A stretch of DNA of 64,000 nucleotides, taken from NCBI RefSeq assembly GCF_940670765.1, contig NZ_CALNVW010000037.1:124001-188000 (forward strand). The letters run 5' to 3'. Source of the DNA: Streptomyces sp. A 4/2. GTDB lineage: Bacteria > Actinomycetota > Actinomycetes > Streptomycetales > Streptomycetaceae. Made by a program: the position numbers and the translations under genes. The notes beneath the pieces were generated by a model. The model worked only from the letters and a program-made list of their open reading frames with translations, was not told where the DNA came from and did no database searches. Below are positions 43,166-51,256 of the stretch, in pieces (position 1 is the stretch's first letter; each line of letters begins with the position of its first letter).

Positions 43166-44185
43166 TCAGACCTGACCGGCCTTCTCCAGCGCGGTGCAGC
43201 AGGTGTCCACGACCAGCCGGGTCACCGTGTACGGGTCGACGTTCGCGTTCGGGCGCCGGTCCTCGATGTACCCCTTGCGGTCCCGCTCGACCTGCCACGG
43301 GATACGCACCGAAGCACCACGGTCGGAGACGCCGTACGCGTACTCGTTCCACGGGGCGGTCTCGTGCAGGCCGGTCAGCCGGTCGTCGATGCCCGCGCCG
43401 TAGTGCTTGACGTGGTCCATCGGCTTGGAGCCCTCACCCAGCGACTCGCACGCGGTGATGATCGCGTCGTACCCCTCGCGCATCGCCCTCGTGGAGAAGT
43501 TGGTGTGCGCGCCCGCGCCGTTCCAGTCGCCCTTCACCGGCTTCGGGTCCAGCGTCGCCGTCACACCGAAGTCCTCGGCGGTGCGGTACAGCAGCCAGCG
43601 CGCGATCCACAGCTGGTCCGAGACCTCCAGCGGGGACAGCGGGCCGACCTGGAACTCCCACTGGCCGGGCATCACTTCGGCGTTGATCCCGGAGATGCCC
43701 AGGCCCGCGTGGAGGCAGTGGTCGAGGTGCTTCTCGACGATGTCCCGGCCGAAGATCTCGTCGGCGCCGACACCGCAGTAGTAGCCACCCTGCGCGGCCG
43801 GGAAACCGCCCTCGGGGAAGCCGAGCGGGCGGTGGCCGTCGAAGAAGGTGTACTCCTGCTCGATGCCGAAGATCGCCTCCTGCCCGGCGAACCGGTCCGC
43901 GACCTCGGCCAGCGCGGCACGCGTGTTGGAGGCGTGCGGCTTCATGTCGACGTCGAGGACCTCGCACAGGACGAGTACGTGGGCACCTCCGCGGATCGGG
44001 TCCGGGCAGCTGAACACCGGGTTGAGCACCAGGTCGGACTTGTGGCCCGTCGCCTGGTTGGTGCTCGACCCGTCGAAGCCCCAGATCGGCAGCTCCGCGC
44101 CGTCGGCCATGATCTTCGTCTTCGAACGGAGCTTGGCGGTCGGCTCGGTGCCGTCGATCCAGATGTACTCGGCCTTGAAAGTCAC
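43166..44185 (-). CDS. glnII: GlnII, type II (eukaryotic-like) glutamine synthetase
   Basis: The 339-residue enzyme is a short, type II glutamine synthetase. Motifs include KAEYIWIDGTEPTAKLRSKT at the N-terminus, WGFDGSSTNQA, FGIEQEYTFF, the GINAEVMPGQWEFQVGP substrate loop, and NGAGAHTNFST. It condenses glutamate and ammonia with ATP. Type II enzymes are not adenylylated, so it is independent of GlnE. It is about 350 residues in the family, so this is full length. GlnR-like boxes lie 70-110 bases upstream. It adds to GlnA in this window, giving the usual two active glutamine synthetases of streptomycetes. Confidence 0.96.
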   Translation of the reverse strand: MTFKAEYIWIDGTEPTAKLRSKTKIMADGAELPIWGFDGSSTNQATGHKSDLVLNPVFSCPDPIRGGAHVLVLCEVLDVDMKPHASNTRAALAEVADRFAGQEAIFGIEQEYTFFDGHRPLGFPEGGFPAAQGGYYCGVGADEIFGRDIVEKHLDHCLHAGLGISGINAEVMPGQWEFQVGPLSPLEVSDQLWIARWLLYRTAEDFGVTATLDPKPVKGDWNGAGAHTNFSTRAMREGYDAIITACESLGEGSKPMDHVKHYGAGIDDRLTGLHETAPWNEYAYGVSDRGASVRIPWQVERDRKGYIEDRRPNANVDPYTVTRLVVDTCCTALEKAGQV

Positions 44186-44255
44186 GACGTCGTCCTTTGC
44201 GGTGCAGCAGTGCCGGCGGGTGCGGCGGTTCCGTGCCGAAGCATCGCAATCCGCG

Positions 44256-44293
44256 ATTTCCCGTCCGTTGCCCGAGTGTGAACGGCATGTTTC
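44256..44293 (-). promoter_or_regulatory. GlnR-like boxes upstream of glnII
   Basis: Read leftward, the order is GAAAC-n6-TTCAC-n6-GCAAC-n6-GAAAT, with every spacer exactly six bases. The TTCAC-n6-GCAAC pair fits the GlnR pattern gTnAC-n6-GaAAc, and the flanking half-sites keep the phase. The site is 71-108 bases before the glnII ATG. Confidence 0.6.
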
Positions 44294-44363
44294 CCTACGG
44301 GCCCTCTGTCATCTGCCCTCCCCGCCCGTCCCTGACCTCGGCCGATGGCTGAGACTGGCCCCC

Positions 44364-45266
44364 ATGACGAAGTCACCTGGCACGAAGCCGCGCATCGGAC
44401 TCCTCGGCACCGGCCCCTGGGCACAGACCACCCACGCCCCCGCACTCGCCGCCCACCCGGACATCGCATTCAGCGGGGTCTGGGGCAGGCGCCCCGAAGC
44501 GGCGGCCGAGCTGGCCCTGGCGCACTCCACGACCGCGTACGACGACGTCGACGCCCTGTTCGCCGCGAGCGACGCCGTCGCGATCGCCCTCCCGCCGGAC
44601 ATCCAGGCCCCGCTCGCGGCCCGCGCGGCTGCGGCCGGATGCCACCTGCTGCTCGACAAGCCGGTGGCCACCACGGTCGAGGGTGCCCGCGAGGTGGTCG
44701 CCGCCGCGGAACGCGCCGGGGTCGCCTCCGTGGTCTTCTGCACCCTGCGCTTCGCCCCCGCGGTGGCCGACTGGATCACCGAACAGGCGGCAGTGCAGGG
44801 CTGGTTCGTGGGCTGGGCCCAGTGGCTGGGCGCGCTGTTCTCACCCGGCGCGGACAGCCCGTACGCGGCGTCCCCGTGGCGCAAGGAGAAGGGCGGCCTG
44901 TGGGACGTGGGCCCGCACGCGCTCTCCGTACTGCTGCCGGTGCTCGGCGACGTGACGGAGGTGACCGCGGCCGGAGGCCCCGGGGACACGGTGCACCTCG
45001 CGCTGCGCCACACCTCGGGCGCCTCCAGCTCGGCGACGCTCAGCCTCAGCGCACCCGCCAAGGCAGCGGGCGCGACGGTGGAGTTCCGCGGTGACCAGGG
45101 CGTGGCGACGCTGCCGGAGGGCGGCGGAGGCCCGCGGGTGCCGTTCACCGCCGCGGTCGACGCGCTGCTCGCCGCCGTACGCACCGGGCAACCGCACCCG
45201 TGCGACGTGCGGTTCGGGCTGCGGCTGACCGAGATCCTGGCCGAGGCGGAGAAGCAGCTCGGCTGA
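44364..45266 (+). CDS. Gfo/Idh/MocA-family oxidoreductase
   Basis: The 300-residue protein has an N-terminal Rossmann fold (RIGLLGTGPWAQTTHAPAL) and the family's lysine motif in the form LLLDKPVATT. A C-terminal substrate domain follows (GLWDVGPHALSVLLPVLGD). These enzymes are NAD(P)-dependent sugar or cyclitol dehydrogenases; the substrate is not evident. MTKSPG was taken as the start since the Rossmann fold begins right after. Confidence 0.88.
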   Translation: MTKSPGTKPRIGLLGTGPWAQTTHAPALAAHPDIAFSGVWGRRPEAAAELALAHSTTAYDDVDALFAASDAVAIALPPDIQAPLAARAAAAGCHLLLDKPVATTVEGAREVVAAAERAGVASVVFCTLRFAPAVADWITEQAAVQGWFVGWAQWLGALFSPGADSPYAASPWRKEKGGLWDVGPHALSVLLPVLGDVTEVTAAGGPGDTVHLALRHTSGASSSATLSLSAPAKAAGATVEFRGDQGVATLPEGGGGPRVPFTAAVDALLAAVRTGQPHPCDVRFGLRLTEILAEAEKQLG

Positions 45267-45297
45267 AGCGTGTTGCAGAGGGCTGGTGGGGCGGGCG

Positions 45298-45657
45298 TTA
45301 CCGGCCGAGCGCGTCGCGGACCGCCTCCTCCGTACGCCCCACCACCGCCGTACCGTCGTCCGCCGTGATGATCGGGCGCTGGATCAGCCTCGGGTGACCG
45401 GCCAGCGCGCCGATCCACCGGTCCCGCGCCCCCGCGTCACGCGGCCAGTCCTTCAGGCCGAGCGCCTTGGCGTCCGCCTCCTGTGTCCGGGTGATGTCCC
45501 ACGGCTCAAGCCCGAGCCTGCCGAGCACCTCGCGGATCTCGTCCTCGGTCGGCACGTCCTCCAGATACCTGCGGACGGTGTACGAGGCGCCTTCCGCGTC
45601 CAGCAGCTCCACCGCGCTGCGGCACTTGGAACAGGCGGGATTGATCCAGATCTCCAT
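45298..45657 (-). CDS. ArsC/Spx-family protein
   Basis: The 119-residue protein has the ArsC-type thioredoxin-like fold with NPACSKCRSAVELLDAEG (a CxxC motif) at the N-terminus and PRLIQRPIITADDG near the C-terminus. It may be a glutaredoxin-dependent arsenate reductase or a general thiol reductase. There are no ars genes beside it. GTGGAG lies before the ATG. Confidence 0.85.
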   Translation of the reverse strand: MEIWINPACSKCRSAVELLDAEGASYTVRRYLEDVPTEDEIREVLGRLGLEPWDITRTQEADAKALGLKDWPRDAGARDRWIGALAGHPRLIQRPIITADDGTAVVGRTEEAVRDALGR

Positions 45658-45837
45658 GCGCTCCACGGTACGCCGCCAGGTACGCGAGAGGCAGCCGGGA
45701 GGGCACGTCGGAAGGGGCGCCGGACAGGCTGCCGGAAGGTGCGTCAGAGCGCCCCTGGCCAGGGGCTTTTGTCAGTGGTGGGCAGTAAAATAGAGGGAGT
45801 TCCAGAGGGTCCCACCACCAGTGCCTGGAGGCCGCCG

Positions 45838-46095
45838 ATGGCTGTTGCCACGATCACGACGGAGCCCCTTCTCAAGAAGCCCCTGCCCGCCGGAAAGCCA
45901 CGTGACTGGTACATCTCGCACAACCGCCGGCTGAAGGCGATGCGCCTGGCCATCGCCCTGCTCGACGCGGGCGTCTACCGGCCGCAGCAGGCGCCGAACC
46001 GCAAGATACGGTCCACCGCGACCCTCGTCGGGATCCACCCGCCGTCGGACGTGACCTGCCGGATGGTCCGTTACCTGATCCGCTACGGGCTCTGA
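45838..46095 (+). CDS. Small conserved hypothetical protein
   Basis: The 85-residue basic protein is not assigned to a family. It is rich in Arg, and its central part (PRDWYISHNRRLKAMRLAIALLDAG) is probably helical. GGAGG stands six bases before the ATG and the frame has normal third-position GC, so I take it as real. It stands alone between two leftward genes, and the upstream 100 bases include a TAAAAT (45786) that could be a -10. Confidence 0.65.
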   Translation: MAVATITTEPLLKKPLPAGKPRDWYISHNRRLKAMRLAIALLDAGVYRPQQAPNRKIRSTATLVGIHPPSDVTCRMVRYLIRYGL

Positions 46096-46210
46096 CACCG
46101 ACCGGCCCGGTGGCCGCGGGCGTCCCGCGGCCACCGGGGACGGCACACCCTCCCGGGCCTGCTGCGTTTCCCACCGATCCTGGCCAGGGGCCACTCCGTC
46201 CAGCCACGGG

Positions 46211-47047
46211 TCACGCCGTCCGTCCGGGGCGACCCGTGCCGCGCCGGGCCCCGATGACGACGGTGGCGTACAACTCCTCGTCCGTGGCCACCCGGGGCAC
46301 CAACCCGGCGTCGGTGACGGTCTCGACGGCCCGTGGGGCCTGCCGCTCGCTGGTCTCGAACAGCAGATGTCCGCCGGGCGCCAGCCACGGCAGTGCGGCG
46401 GCGGTCACCCGCCGCAGTACGTCCAGCCCGTCCGCGCCGCCGTCCAGTGCCACCCGCGCCTCGTGCACGCGCGCCTCCGTGGGCAGCAGCTCGATCTCCT
46501 CGGTGGGTACGTAGGGCACATTCGCCAGCAGCACGTCGACCCGGCCGCGCAGCGAGGCGGGCAGCGGGTCGTAGAGGTCGCCCTCGTAGACCCGGCCGCC
46601 CGCAGCGGCGACATTGCGGCGGGCGCACCGGACCGCGACGGGGTCGACATCGGCCGCGTACAGCTCGGCCCCTTCGAGCGACGACACCAGCGCGGCGCCC
46701 AGCGCGCCCGAACCGCAGCACAGGTCGACGACGACGGCCCCCGGCGGGGCGAGCGCGACGGCCTGCTCGACCAGGAACTCGGTGCGTCTGCGGGGTACGA
46801 AGACGCCGGGGTCCACAGCGATCCGCAGCCCCCGGAACTCCGCCCAGCCCAGGACGTGTTCGAGCGGCAGACCGGCCACCCGGCGGTCCACCATGGCGGC
46901 GAGTTCGGCGGGGGACCCGGCGGTGGAGAGCAGCAACTGCGCCTCGTCCTCGGCGAACACGCAGCCCGCGGCGCGAAGCCTGCTGACGACGGCGGAGAAC
47001 GGCAGAGGCGGGAGGGGCGACGGCAGAGGTGACGGTGAGACCGGCAT
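46211..47047 (-). CDS. PrmC-like protein N5-glutamine methyltransferase
   Basis: The 278-residue protein has an N-terminal helical domain (AEFRGLRIAVDPGVFVPRRRTEFL) and a SAM-binding Rossmann domain (VVVDLCCGSGALGAAL). The NPPY-type catalytic motif is altered to LLANVPYVP. It belongs to the HemK/PrmC relatives annotated as putative protein-(glutamine-N5) methyltransferase. PrmC proper modifies release factors; whether this paralogue does is unknown. The start at 47047 has AAAGG upstream. Confidence 0.87.
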   Translation of the reverse strand: MPVSPSPLPSPLPPLPFSAVVSRLRAAGCVFAEDEAQLLLSTAGSPAELAAMVDRRVAGLPLEHVLGWAEFRGLRIAVDPGVFVPRRRTEFLVEQAVALAPPGAVVVDLCCGSGALGAALVSSLEGAELYAADVDPVAVRCARRNVAAAGGRVYEGDLYDPLPASLRGRVDVLLANVPYVPTEEIELLPTEARVHEARVALDGGADGLDVLRRVTAAALPWLAPGGHLLFETSERQAPRAVETVTDAGLVPRVATDEELYATVVIGARRGTGRPGRTA

Positions 47048-47181
47048 GTGAGCCTTTCGGGATACCTGTGGGGCTCCCTCGGCCATCTGTCTCAGACGGA
47101 CCTGTGTCTCAGACGGACCTGACGACCGTGAGGGGGAGTCCCCGACCTGCTGGAGCGGTAATGGGTCTCACCTCCTGGATA

Positions 47182-47211
47182 CGGTCCACTGCTGTGCGGT
47201 CCACTGCTGTG
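47182..47211. repeat. Two perfect 15-bp tandem repeats
   Basis: CGGTCCACTGCTGTG occurs twice in a row between the methyltransferase start and the FhuF-like gene end. No function is evident. Confidence 0.8.
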
Positions 47212-47242
47212 GAGAGGGCCACAGTACATGAGCCGGTGACGG

Positions 47243-48019
47243 TCAGACCGCCCGCCGACGGCGGGAACGCCGGAGTACGCAGTCGCCGCAGAGCCCACCG
47301 CCCGGGACCCGGTAGTACAGACAGCAGCTGTTGCGCAGGTAGGCGAAGCCCAGCCCCTCCTCGACGATGAACTCCCCGCTGCCCGCGAGCGGTTCACGTT
47401 CCAGCAGTGCGGCGACGAGGGCGGTGGCCCGTGCCTCGGTGTCCGGGCGCCGGCCGTTCAGTACGCGCAGGGCTCCGACCAGTGCGGATGCCGCGTTACC
47501 GCACAGGACCTGCGGCGACAGCCCGTACCGCGCGCGGAGGGTGTCGTGCAGCGGTCGCAGATGGGTGGCGGCCACGGCCGCGTGCACCGCGTCGACGGAG
47601 CGGCGCTCCTCCTCGGGCAGGTCGGCGCTCCCGGTGCCGTCAGCGGGGGAGGGACGTGGCCCGAGAGCGGCGAGAGCCGGTTCCGGCAGCCACAGTTCGA
47701 CCGGCCCGTCCTCGGTGAGCCGCAGCCGGAGCCGGTCGGGCGAGAGGTCCGGCACCCGCCCGGACAGCACCACGGAACCCAGCGCGATCGACCAGAGCCG
47801 GGAGGCGAACCCGAGCTGGAAGGTCGATGCGGCCACCCGCGGCTGGTCGGTCCTCATCCGCCGCGCGTACACCGACACATACGAATCGAGCACGCCCTCG
47901 CCCGCGTACAGGGCGCTGACCGGCAGGAACCCCTCGCTGTCGGGCCGCTCGCCGTGCTCCACCGTGAAGTACGGCCCGACAGCTTCCAACTGGGCGAGCA
48001 GGTCCGAAGCTTCGTTCAC
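47243..48019 (-). CDS. FhuF-like (2Fe-2S)-binding protein
   Basis: The 258-residue protein ends with NSCCLYYRVPGGGLCGDC, the CC-x(n)-C-x2-C cluster of FhuF-type ferric-siderophore reductases. The rest matches the long N-terminal region of the family (FASRLWSIALGSVVLSG). It may release iron from siderophores in the cytosol. No transporter or siderophore genes are adjacent. The GTG start at 48019 is plausible by length but has a weak ribosome site. Confidence 0.85.
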   Translation of the reverse strand: MNEASDLLAQLEAVGPYFTVEHGERPDSEGFLPVSALYAGEGVLDSYVSVYARRMRTDQPRVAASTFQLGFASRLWSIALGSVVLSGRVPDLSPDRLRLRLTEDGPVELWLPEPALAALGPRPSPADGTGSADLPEEERRSVDAVHAAVAATHLRPLHDTLRARYGLSPQVLCGNAASALVGALRVLNGRRPDTEARATALVAALLEREPLAGSGEFIVEEGLGFAYLRNSCCLYYRVPGGGLCGDCVLRRSRRRRAV

Positions 48020-48144
48020 AGGACGGGCACCCCACGGCTCGGCGGGACGGTCTCCTCCGGTTCCCGGCAGCCACCATTCTCGCGCGGACGGACGACGGCC
48101 GCGCACGTCAGCTGTCGGCGACGGCGGCTCCCCGACTACGAGTG

Positions 48145-49026
48145 CTACTTCAGCAGCCGGGACAGCCGCCGGTCCGCCAGGATCTTCCCGCCGGTCTGGC
48201 AGGTCGGGCAGTACTGCATCGCCGAATCGCTGAAGGACACCTCGCGGATCGTGTCCCCGCAGACCGGGCAGGGCTCACCCTTCCGGCCGTGGACCCGGAG
48301 CCCGGTCTTCTTCTCCGCCTTGAGGTCCCGGAGGGCAAGCCCGCGGGACCGCTCGATCGCTTCGGTCAGCGTCGTGCCGATCGCTCCGTACAGGCGGGCC
48401 ACCTCCTCGTCGGAGAGCTTGGCGGCCAGCTTGAAGGGGGACATCCGCGCGGCGTGCAGGATCTCGTCCGAGTACGCGTTCCCGATCCCGGCCAGCACGG
48501 TCTGGTCACGCAGTACGCCCTTGATCTGGCGGCGTTCCCCCGCCAGCAGCTCCGTGAAGGCGGCCGGGGTGAACGCCCGGGAGAGCGGATCGGGCCCGAG
48601 CCGTGCGACACCGGGCACCTCTTGCGGGTCGTGCACGACGTACACCGCGAGCCGCTTCTGGGTGCCTGCCTCCGTCACGTCGAACCCCGTGCTGTCGGGC
48701 TCACCGTTGCCGGGTTCCGTGAGCCTCACGCGCAGCGCCAGCGGCCCCTTGCCGGGGCGGGGTGGTGCCTCCGGTAGCCGGTCGGTCCAGCGCACCCAGC
48801 CCGCTCGGGCGAGGTGCATGACCAGATGCAGGTCACCGGCCCGGAGATCGAGGAACTTGCCGTGCCGGGTCACGCCGTCGAACCGGCGCCCTTCGAGCGC
48901 GGTCAGGGGCGGGTCGTAGGTCTTGAGCGCATGGAAGGCGACCGGGTACACGCGGGCGACGGAACGGCCGACGAGGTGGTCGGCCAGGAACCGGGCGAGG
49001 GACTCGACCTCCGGCAATTCAGGCAT
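48145..49026 (-). CDS. Fpg/Nei-family DNA glycosylase
   Basis: The 293-residue protein starts with MPELPEVE, whose Pro2 is the catalytic nucleophile of formamidopyrimidine/endonuclease VIII glycosylases. It has an H2TH region (GVLRDQTVLAGIGNAYSDEIL) and a C-terminal zinc finger (CPVCGDTIREVSF ... YCPTCQTGG). It removes oxidised bases in DNA repair. The conserved start fixes the ATG at 49026, although the frame is open further. Confidence 0.93.
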   Translation of the reverse strand: MPELPEVESLARFLADHLVGRSVARVYPVAFHALKTYDPPLTALEGRRFDGVTRHGKFLDLRAGDLHLVMHLARAGWVRWTDRLPEAPPRPGKGPLALRVRLTEPGNGEPDSTGFDVTEAGTQKRLAVYVVHDPQEVPGVARLGPDPLSRAFTPAAFTELLAGERRQIKGVLRDQTVLAGIGNAYSDEILHAARMSPFKLAAKLSDEEVARLYGAIGTTLTEAIERSRGLALRDLKAEKKTGLRVHGRKGEPCPVCGDTIREVSFSDSAMQYCPTCQTGGKILADRRLSRLLK

Positions 49027-49150
49027 AACGCCATTCTGCCTCGGGGCGGCCGGATCGCCTCGCCGAGCACGTCGGCTCGGCGCGACCCTGCGTATGCGCC
49101 GGAGGGCCCTGGACGCCGTCGGCACCCAGGACCCTCTACGGGGGCACCTG

Positions 49151-49519
49151 TCAGGCCGCCGGAACGCGGTCCAGGAAGCCGTGCACCGTACGGATGCGGT
49201 TGTCCTCCGCGAGCGCGATCACATCGAAACCGGCGACGGGCGCCGAGCCGTCCGCGACGGACACCAGCTCCCAGCCGAAGCGCGCGATGTCGTGGTGGCC
49301 GTCGACCGCACCGAGCTGCCGGAACTCGAAGCCGGGGAACTGCCCCTTGACCGCGGCGATCACGGCCGCGATCCCCTCGTGCCCCGCCACGTCGGCCATC
49401 GGGTCGGTGTAACTGCCGTCCTCGCTCCAGGCCGCGGCCACGGCCTTGGCGATGTCCTCGGCGCTTCCGGCGTTCCAGGCTTCGAGGTAACGGGTGACAG
49501 CGGTCTCGTGAACGGACAT
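49151..49519 (-). CDS. SnoaL/NTF2-like protein
   Basis: The 122-residue protein fits the SnoaL-like NTF2 fold: TAVTRYLEAWNAGSAEDI, WSEDGSYTDPMADVAGHEGI, and ALAEDNRIRTVHGFLDRV. Such proteins are often isomerases or ligand-binding proteins. A 13-bp imperfect hairpin (49561-49592) sits upstream of its start. Confidence 0.88.
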   Translation of the reverse strand: MSVHETAVTRYLEAWNAGSAEDIAKAVAAAWSEDGSYTDPMADVAGHEGIAAVIAAVKGQFPGFEFRQLGAVDGHHDIARFGWELVSVADGSAPVAGFDVIALAEDNRIRTVHGFLDRVPAA

Positions 49520-49961
49520 GGTGAATCAGCCTCCGGTGCGGTCGTACGGGATCTGGCTCCGAAGGCCGGGAGGAGTGCGCCTCCCGGACTTCGGATGCCC
49601 TCAGCCTGCCGCGCTTCGGGGGAGGGGTCGATTACGTCCGGGGTAATGGTGCTGCTGCCGGTTCGCGCTGCTCGCCATCGACAGCAGCAGCGAGCGACGT
49701 GAGCCCCGAATCGATCCGCTGGCCGCTGACGGGCAGCCTCAAGGACATCGCCGGAATCGGCACCGGGCCGATCGGACTCCACTACGTGAACCACGCGGGG
49801 TTCCGGCCGTCGGGTTGGCGCCGCCCGGACAACGTGTTCCGCTTCCCCGGACAGTTGAACTGGCTGCTCGGTGGCGCCGCAGAAGTCGCCGAGTCGTACG
49901 AGGAGACTGCAGCCCGGCGGCTGCCTTCCACTGGTAAGCGGCCTCAGCGCACGGCAAGTTG
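49520..49961 (+). other. Gene-poor patch with an unrecognised rightward ORF
   Basis: The stretch holds one rightward frame from a GTG at 49699 to 49986 (95 codons) reading SLKDIAGIGTGPIGLHYVNH, then FRFPGQLNWLLGG, which I do not recognise. It has no good ribosome site and ends in low-complexity Arg/Ser codons, so it may be a fragment. A CCGGGAGG / CCTCCCGG hairpin lies at 49566-49587. The patch leads straight into the gene remnant at 49962. Confidence 0.4.
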
Positions 49962-50138
49962 GGCAACACGTGGCAGCACGCAGTAGAGCTGGACCACCTG
50001 GCGACGGCTGTCCACGCAGACGAGCCCGAGGCCGCCCGGACCTACTGGGCAGAGGCCCTGACGTACCTGAGCCCCTACACGGACGGGCGCGCCACGACGG
50101 TATGCGCCCGAATTGAGCAGCGCCTCGTCTCACCGTGA
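49962..50138 (+). pseudogene. C-terminal remnant of a Streptomyces regulator-type protein
   Basis: Fifty-eight codons read NTWQHAVELDHLATAVHADE, PEAARTYWAEALTYLSPYTD and ARIEQRLVSP before a stop. This resembles the tetratricopeptide-like C-termini of XRE-type regulators or Tat-annotated proteins that are common in streptomycetes. No start codon or N-terminal DNA-binding domain is in frame upstream, so it is a leftover end. Family assignment is from memory and approximate. Confidence 0.55.
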
Positions 50139-50367
50139 TGGGCCGCGACCTATTCAACGAGATCGTGGATGACGCGACGTGAAACGCAGGGCTGTCGGCA
50201 TGGCTGAGGGGCGCCGTCCGAGAGCGGTGGCGACCCTCAGCCGTAACCGACATCAAGCCGGAGAATCGGCCGACCGGTTCACGCGTGGTCCGTCGGAGGC
50301 ACCGAAGACCCCGGTGGACAGCGTTCGATCCTGCCAAGATGGGCCCACTACGGCATGGGGGGATCGG

Positions 50368-51132
50368 GTGACCGGGAACTTACGAGCGCGCGCCGCTCAG
50401 GGAGACGGCGAGGCAATCCGCCTTCTTCTACGTGCACTTGACGGTCCGGACATCGTGTCGCCGGACGACCGCGTTGCGGCAGAGGGGATGACCCCGGGCA
50501 CTCTGAGGATGTGGTTGGACGCGGCGGAGACGCACCGACCGCGCTCCGACCGGCACGACGAGTACATGTTCGCCATGCGCCTCGCGGGCGTCGCCTCCGA
50601 CCTCGTGTCCCTTGCCGCGAGAACAGGGGAGCGGTGGAACCAACTGCTCTCCCATCCGGTGTTCACGTCGCCCATGGTGACTGTCCCCGAGCCGCCGCCG
50701 AAGGCCCTCACAGCGCCTGTGCCCTCTGCCCCTGCGCCGTCGGCCTATGCCGTCACGTCTCCTGCGGGTGCGCCTCAAGGAGCCCTCGAAGTCGCGGCGT
50801 TCGTGGTGACCGCCGGGCTCGTACCGTTCCTCCAGACCATTGCCGCGCAGGCCGCGCAGCGCACATTCGATGCGGCGCGTGCCACCATTCGGGCCCGTCT
50901 GGGGCGTGGTGGTGGCCGGGTCTCCGGACCGCAGTTGGTGATCGAGGAACGTGGCGGCCGTGAGGAGTTCCGGGTGCCGAGCGACATTCCCGATGCGGCG
51001 CTGGAAGCGCTCGCGGCCCTCGGCGAGCGTGACCTGGAAAGGCTTGCCCGGCGCGACTCCTGGGGCCGGGTCGTCAGCGTGGCCTGGAACCCCGAGAGTC
51101 GGCGCTGGGAGCGGAGCGTCCATCGGCGCTGA
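50368..51132 (+). CDS. Hypothetical protein with hydrophobic middle and Pro/Ala linker
   Basis: The 254-residue protein is not recognised. The N-terminal third is helical (GNLRARAAQGDGEAIRLLLRAL). A Pro/Ala-rich linker follows at about residues 115-140, then a hydrophobic segment (LEVAAFVVTAGLVPFLQTIAA) that could be one membrane helix. The C-terminus (QLVIEERGGREEFRVP, RRDSWGRVVSVAWNPESRRWER) looks like a small beta domain. GGGGGAT precedes the GTG. It lies beside a regulator remnant and before glnA, so it may be accessory. Confidence 0.65.
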   Translation: MTGNLRARAAQGDGEAIRLLLRALDGPDIVSPDDRVAAEGMTPGTLRMWLDAAETHRPRSDRHDEYMFAMRLAGVASDLVSLAARTGERWNQLLSHPVFTSPMVTVPEPPPKALTAPVPSAPAPSAYAVTSPAGAPQGALEVAAFVVTAGLVPFLQTIAAQAAQRTFDAARATIRARLGRGGGRVSGPQLVIEERGGREEFRVPSDIPDAALEALAALGERDLERLARRDSWGRVVSVAWNPESRRWERSVHRR

Positions 51133-51165
51133 CCCGCTTGCCGGATCTGCCGGCGTCCCGACGAG

Positions 51166-51206
51166 GCGAGGGCCGCTACCCCTTGATACGGGGTAGCGGC
51201 CCTCGC
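51166..51206. terminator. Bidirectional terminator (hypothetical gene / glnA)
   Basis: A perfect 17-bp stem (GCGAGGGCCGCTACCCC and its complement) with loop TTGATAC lies between convergent genes, 51 bases from the glnA stop. Confidence 0.85.
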
Positions 51207-51256
51207 TGCTGCCTCTGCGGGCGAGTCAGGACTCGCCCGGGTCACTCATCGCGTGC

